Assembly: GCF_001428895.1 (NCBI RefSeq)
Contig: NZ_LMJA01000013.1
Location: forward strand, 28,649-92,648
Length of the DNA stretch: 64,000 nt
Origin: Mycobacterium sp. Root265
GTDB taxonomy: Bacteria > Actinomycetota > Actinomycetes > Mycobacteriales > Mycobacteriaceae
Direction of reading: 5' to 3'
The notes under the pieces were generated by a model. It had not been told where the DNA came from and made no database searches. It saw only the letters and a list, made by a program, of their open reading frames with translations. Below are positions 60,470 through 64,000 of this stretch, one piece after another; within the stretch, counting starts at the first letter, position 1; every line of letters starts with the position of its first letter. A program made the position numbers and the translations under genes.

Positions 60470-61714
60470 ATGCCTGAGCTCATCTTTCCCGTCGATCAGA
60501 GCAAACCGTTCCGCGACCAGCAGCTCGTCGGCCACAACCGATGGCATCCCGACATCCCGGCCGTGGCGACGGTGAAATCGGGCGACAGCTTCCGCGTCGA
60601 GTCCAAGGAATGGTTCGACGGCACCATCGTCAACACCGATGATGCCAACGATATCCGCGACTGCGACCTGTCGATGGTGCACCAGCTCTCTGGCCCGTTC
60701 GCGGTCGAAGGCGCACAACCCGGCGACCTGCTCGTCGTCGATATCCTCGACGTCGGCCCGGTACCTCAGCAGAGCGGGCCGGTGGCCGGCCAGGGCTGGG
60801 GATACACCGGGATCTTCGCCAAGGAGAACGGTGGCGGATTCCTCACCGACTGGTTTCCCGCCGCCTACAAGGCGATCTGGGATTTCACCGGCCAGAAGGC
60901 GACCAGCCGACACGTCCCCGGCGTGGAATTCACCGGCCTCATCCATCCGGGACTGATGGGTACCGCACCCAGCGCCGACCTGCTGGCCAACTGGAATCAC
61001 CGGGAAGCCCAGCTCATCGCCACCGACCCGGACCGGGTGCCGCCCCTGGCGTTGCCACCGCAACCGTCCAACGCGGTGTTGGGCAGTCTGACCGGGGCCG
61101 ACTATGAGCGGGCTGCTGCCGAAGCCGCCCGGACCGCACCACCCCGGGAGAACGGCGGCAACCAGGACATCAAGAACCTGTCCAAAGGCAGCCGGATCTT
61201 CTACCCGGTGTTCGTCGACGGTGCCAACCTGTCGCTGGGTGATCTGCACTTCTCCCAGGGGGACGGGGAGATCACCTTCTGCGGCGCCATTGAAATGGGC
61301 GGTTATATCGATCTGCGGGTGGAGATCATCAAGGGCGGTATGGAAACCTACGGCGTCACCACCAACCCGATCTTCATGCCAGGCATCGTCGAGCCCCGAT
61401 ATTCCGAGTTCCTGACGTTCGTCGGATTCTCGGTGGACCGCAACGGAACTCAGCACTTCCTGGACACCACACTGGCCTACCAGAACGCCTGCCTCAACGC
61501 CATCGAGTACCTCTCCAAATTCGGTTGGACCAAGGAGCAGGCGTACCTGATCCTTGGCGCAGCCCCCGTGGAGGGGCGTCTCTCCGGCGTCGTGGATGTG
61601 CCCAATTCGTGTGCCACGCTGTATGTCCCGACCGCGATTTTCGATATCGACATACGGCCGTCGACCACCCCACCGCAGCTTGTCGACCGCGGTCAGTGCG
61701 CGGTGAGCAACTGA
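60470..61714 (+). CDS. fmdA: Formamidase FmdA
   Basis: 414 residues from ATG 60470, with GAGGAG 7 bases upstream. Acetamidase/formamidase family: NRWHPDIPAVATVKSGDSFRVESKEWFDG, DLSMVHQLSGPFAVEGAQPGDLLVVDILDVGP, GVEFTGLIHPGLMGTAPS, ILDIHFSQGDGE-like LGDLHFSQGDGEITFCGAIEMGG and FMPGIVEPRYSEFLTFVGFSVD. It hydrolyses formamide to formate and ammonia, giving nitrogen. The downstream hydrolase overlaps it by 1 base. It is regulated probably by the MarR/AmiC-like pair. Confidence 0.94.
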   Translation: MPELIFPVDQSKPFRDQQLVGHNRWHPDIPAVATVKSGDSFRVESKEWFDGTIVNTDDANDIRDCDLSMVHQLSGPFAVEGAQPGDLLVVDILDVGPVPQQSGPVAGQGWGYTGIFAKENGGGFLTDWFPAAYKAIWDFTGQKATSRHVPGVEFTGLIHPGLMGTAPSADLLANWNHREAQLIATDPDRVPPLALPPQPSNAVLGSLTGADYERAAAEAARTAPPRENGGNQDIKNLSKGSRIFYPVFVDGANLSLGDLHFSQGDGEITFCGAIEMGGYIDLRVEIIKGGMETYGVTTNPIFMPGIVEPRYSEFLTFVGFSVDRNGTQHFLDTTLAYQNACLNAIEYLSKFGWTKEQAYLILGAAPVEGRLSGVVDVPNSCATLYVPTAIFDIDIRPSTTPPQLVDRGQCAVSN

Positions 61715-62760
61715 TGCCGGCACCCACCGACGCCGAGTATTTCGATCTCGGCGATGTCACCCTGCAGAACGGCCGCACGCTGCGAAACGCCCGGCTCGCC
61801 TTCAAGACCTACGGCGAACTCAACGCCGACAAGTCGAACGTGATCGTCTACCCGACCTGGTATTCGGGCTGGCACACCGACAACGAGTGGCTCCTCGGTG
61901 CGGGACGGGCGCTCGACCCTGCCGAGAAGTTCATCATCATCCCGAACATGCTCGGCAACGGCCTGTCTTCGTCGCCGTCCAATACGCCGGCGCCCAATGA
62001 CGGACCTCGTTTCCCGGCAGTCACGTTCTACGACCAGGTCGAAGCGCAGCATCGGCTGGTCACCGAGAAGTTCGGCATCTCGTCGATCGCGCTGGTGACG
62101 GGCTGGTCGATGGGAGCGGGACAGACGTATCAGTGGGCGGTGAGCCATCCCGAGATGGTGCAACGGGCTGCGCCGTTCTGCGGTTCCAGTATGACCGCAC
62201 CGCACAACAAGGTGTTCCTGGAATCCCTGGTCGCAGCGATCACTGCGGATGCGGCATTCCAGGAGGGCGATTACGACCCGGACAAGCTGCCGGTCAAGGG
62301 ATTGCGTGCGTTCGCACGGGTCTACTCGGGCTGGGGCTACTCGCAGGCGTTCTACTGGGAGGAGACGTGGCGCGAGCTCGGCTACACCTCGTTCGACGAC
62401 TTCCTGTACGGGTTCTGGGAAGGCTTCTTCCGTGACGGTAGAGACCCCAATAACCTGATCGCGATGATCGGTACCTGGCACAGCGGAAACGTCGGCAATA
62501 CACCGGGTTTCGACGGTGACGTGAAGAAGGCGCTCGCCTCCATCAGGTGTCCGCTACTGGCCATGCCCGCCGAGAAGGACCTCTACTTTCCGCCCGAGGA
62601 CGAGCAGTGGGCAAGTCAGTTCATCCCGCACGGCGAGGTGAGGGTCATTCCCGGCATCTGGGGACACTTCGCCGGAGGCGGCGCCAACGCCGCCGACACC
62701 GACTTCATCGATGCCGGCCTGCGCGAACTCCTCGCCGCCCCCGGCTACTCGCCGGCCTAG
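61714..62760 (+). CDS. MetX-like alpha/beta hydrolase coupled to formamidase
   Basis: 348 residues, start overlapping the fmdA stop (TGATG). Homoserine acetyltransferase-like alpha/beta hydrolase: DLGDVTLQNGRTLRNARLAFKTYGELNADKSNVIVYPTWYSG at the N-terminus, nucleophile Ser in GWSMGAGQTYQWAVSHPEMV (about residues 130-150), Asp in MPAEKDLYFPPEDEQ and His in IWGHFAGGG. The size and divergence from MetX suggest a hydrolase, not homoserine acetyltransferase. Linked to formamidase, it may release an acid from an ester or amide substrate; not known. Confidence 0.82.
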   Translation: MPAPTDAEYFDLGDVTLQNGRTLRNARLAFKTYGELNADKSNVIVYPTWYSGWHTDNEWLLGAGRALDPAEKFIIIPNMLGNGLSSSPSNTPAPNDGPRFPAVTFYDQVEAQHRLVTEKFGISSIALVTGWSMGAGQTYQWAVSHPEMVQRAAPFCGSSMTAPHNKVFLESLVAAITADAAFQEGDYDPDKLPVKGLRAFARVYSGWGYSQAFYWEETWRELGYTSFDDFLYGFWEGFFRDGRDPNNLIAMIGTWHSGNVGNTPGFDGDVKKALASIRCPLLAMPAEKDLYFPPEDEQWASQFIPHGEVRVIPGIWGHFAGGGANAADTDFIDAGLRELLAAPGYSPA

Positions 62761-62766
62761 CGATGC

Positions 62767-63890
62767 TCAGGCGTTCTGCGCCTCTTGTTCGCGTTTGATT
62801 TCCAGGGCGATGTCGATGAGTTGGTCTTCCTGGCCGCCGATGAGCTTGCGCTGCCCGGCGCGGTGCAGCAGCTGGTGCGCCGGGACGCCGTAGCGTTCGG
62901 ACTGGCGGATGGCGTGCTTGAGGAAGCTGGAGTACACCCCGGAGTAGCCCATGATCAGGGCGTTGCGGTCGAGCAGGCATTCGGCGGGCATGGCCGGGCG
63001 GACCACATCCTCGGCGGCGTCGGCGATCTCGAAGAAATCGATACCGGTCTTCACGCCGATCTTGTCGAAGACACCGATCATGGCCTCCACGGGTGCGTTG
63101 CCCGCACCGGCGCCGAAGCGGCGGGGTTCACGCCGATCTTGTCGAAGACACCGATCATGGCCTCCACGGGTGCGTTGCCCGCACCGGCGCCGAAGCGGCG
63201 GGTGCTGCCATCGATCTGCTTGGCACCGGCGCGCACGGCCTCGATGCTGTTGGCCACGCCGAGCCCGAGATTCTCGTGCCCGTGGAATCCGACCTGGGCG
63301 TCCTCGCCGAGTTCGGCGACCAGCGCGGCCACCCGGTCAGCGACCTGGTCGAGCACCAGTGCACCCGCGGAATCGACCACGTAGACGCACTGGCAGCCGG
63401 CATCGGCCATGATGCGGGCCTGGGCGGCCAGCTTCTCCGGGCTGATGGTGTGGGACATCATCAAAAAGCCGACGGTCTCCAACCCGAGTTCGCGGGCCAG
63501 CCCGAAGTGCTGGATGGAGACATCGGCCTCGGTGCAGTGGGTGGCGATCCGGCAGATCTCGCCACCATTGTTCTGCGCCTCCTTGATGTCCTCCTTGGTG
63601 CCCACACCTGGCAGCATCAGGAAGGCGATCTTGGCGTTCGTGGCGGTCTGGGCCGCCAGCTTGATCAGTTCCTGCTCAGGCGTTTTGGAGAACCCGTAAT
63701 TGAAGCTCGAGCCGCCCAGCCCGTCGCCGTGGGTGACCTCGATGACCGGCACCCCGGCCGCATCGAGTGCGGCCACGATGGAGCGCACCTCGTCGGCGCT
63801 GAACTGATGACGCTTGTGATGGGACCCGTCGCGCAGCGACGTGTCGGTCATCCGGACATCCCACACCGGGTTGAAGAAAATATCGCTCAT
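62767..63890 (-). pseudogene. hsaF: 4-hydroxy-2-oxovalerate aldolase HsaF, frameshifted by a tandem duplication
   Basis: The gene is full length but broken: residues 1-254 (from ATG 63890) read normally, including the [14 protein letters not shown] active site and metal motif HGHEN, then a 77-bp tandem duplication (63050-63202) shifts the frame and ends translation after 16 aberrant residues at 63078. The remaining 94 residues ([17 protein letters not shown]...REQEAQNA) lie in another frame, including the Tyr-containing [15 protein letters not shown] segment. Removing one copy restores a 348-residue protein, the normal HsaF size. HsaF cleaves 4-hydroxy-2-oxohexanoate in steroid ring degradation and forms a complex with HsaG. 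ATG overlaps the hsaG stop (ATGA). Confidence 0.9.
63050..63202. repeat. Tandem duplication (76-bp unit, 77-bp offset) inside hsaF
   Basis: 63050-63125 and 63127-63202 are identical over 76 bases, separated by one extra G at 63126. The net 77-bp insertion is not a multiple of three and frameshifts hsaF. Confidence 0.95.
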
Positions 63891-64000
63891 GCTTGCGCTC
63901 CTGCCGAGACACGTTCCTTGGCGATTTCCTCGCCGACCTTGGTGGCCGCCGCGGTCATGATGTCCAGGTTCCCGGCATAGGGGGGCAGGTAATCACCGGC
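63887..64000 (-). CDS. hsaG: Acetaldehyde/propanal dehydrogenase HsaG, C-terminal end
   Basis: Only the last 37 codons are in the window ([35 protein letters not shown]), the gene continuing beyond 64000. [17 protein letters not shown] is the typical C-terminal end of acylating acetaldehyde dehydrogenases (DmpF/BphJ/HsaG). The stop overlaps the hsaF ATG. HsaG converts the aldehyde from HsaF into acyl-CoA and channels it from the aldolase. Confidence 0.92.
   Translation of the reverse strand, partial: AGDYLPPYAGNLDIMTAAATKVGEEIAKERVSAGAQA

Noticed and set aside
63078-63127. Treating the two hsaF parts as separate genes, with the 62767-63090 frame starting at an ATG as a stand-alone protein
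   Set aside because: The halves join into one normal-length HsaF when one duplicate is removed; no ribosome site precedes the second part.

Overview
The window is high-GC DNA from an actinobacterium, almost certainly a mycobacterium of the rapid-growing Mycolicibacterium type. Gene content and order follow the M. tuberculosis stretch Rv3489 (next to otsA) to Rv3535c (hsaG): otsA, the whole mce4 sterol-import operon, hsd4A-fdxD, fadE26-fadE27-fadD17, fadD19/echA19, cyp142, the Rv3520c/Rv3521-ltp4-ltp3 group, kshA, the Rv3529c-Rv3531c operon and hsaF-hsaG. Rv names are assigned from memory of family and gene order, not from a search. Genes are tightly packed with many ATGA/TGATG/GTGA couplings. 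No gene-free stretch exceeds 300 bases; the longest is 18465-18724, which holds the mce4 promoter and two KstR boxes. I see no tRNA, rRNA, insertion sequence or CRISPR array.

Layout. 1-4988: end of an XdhC-type maturation gene, then a four-gene molybdenum hydroxylase operon (large subunit, CoxG-like, FAD subunit, 2Fe-2S subunit). 5098-7969: a small secreted DUF732 protein, an SDR, a 54-residue ORF and otsA. 7956-18464 (minus): mce4 operon yrbE4A-yrbE4B-mce4ABCD-lprN-mce4F plus two Mce-associated membrane proteins. 18725-24655: side-chain beta-oxidation genes around a divergent KstR box. 24805-31590: accessory block (LpqN-like lipoprotein, old yellow enzyme, epimerase, TetR, gabD2, DinB, nitronate monooxygenase-like). 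31587-34139: divergent fadD19/echA19. 34279-36868: MHS transporter, azoreductase and its MarR regulator. 36865-46617: cyp142, an acetoacetate-decarboxylase-like gene, an F420-type oxidoreductase, a DUF35/two-thiolase/SnoaL cluster, a lipoprotein, gamma carbonic anhydrase, kshA and its coupled partner. 46660-50015: MFS plus lipoprotein hydrolase with a divergent XRE regulator. 50012-54168: KstR-controlled sulfotransferase/SDR/Rv3531c operon and a divergent IclR regulator. 54169-58379: DUF4287, RecQ-type helicase, exported esterase. 58399-62760: a formamidase island with an AmiC-like sensor and a MarR regulator. 62767-64000: hsaF (frameshifted here) and the end of hsaG.

How it works together. 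Sterol enters through Mce4/YrbE4. CYP142 oxidises the C26/27 terminus, FadD19/FadD17 form the CoA thioesters, FadE26-FadE27, EchA19 and Hsd4A run beta-oxidation, and the thiolase-fold Ltp3/Ltp4 with the DUF35 protein probably cut C24-branched side chains. KshA opens ring B, and HsaF/HsaG process the end product of ring A/B cleavage. Seven 14-bp boxes matching the KstR palindrome lie exactly at the promoters of these units, so they form one sterol-induced regulon. Accessory modules sit between them, several in places where M. tuberculosis carries PE/PPE genes.

The points most worth checking are the 77-bp tandem duplication that breaks hsaF, the cysteine-less thiolase/DUF35 cluster, the formamidase island with an apparently cytoplasmic AmiC-like sensor, and several long perfect palindromes next to IclR, MarR and cyp142-linked genes.
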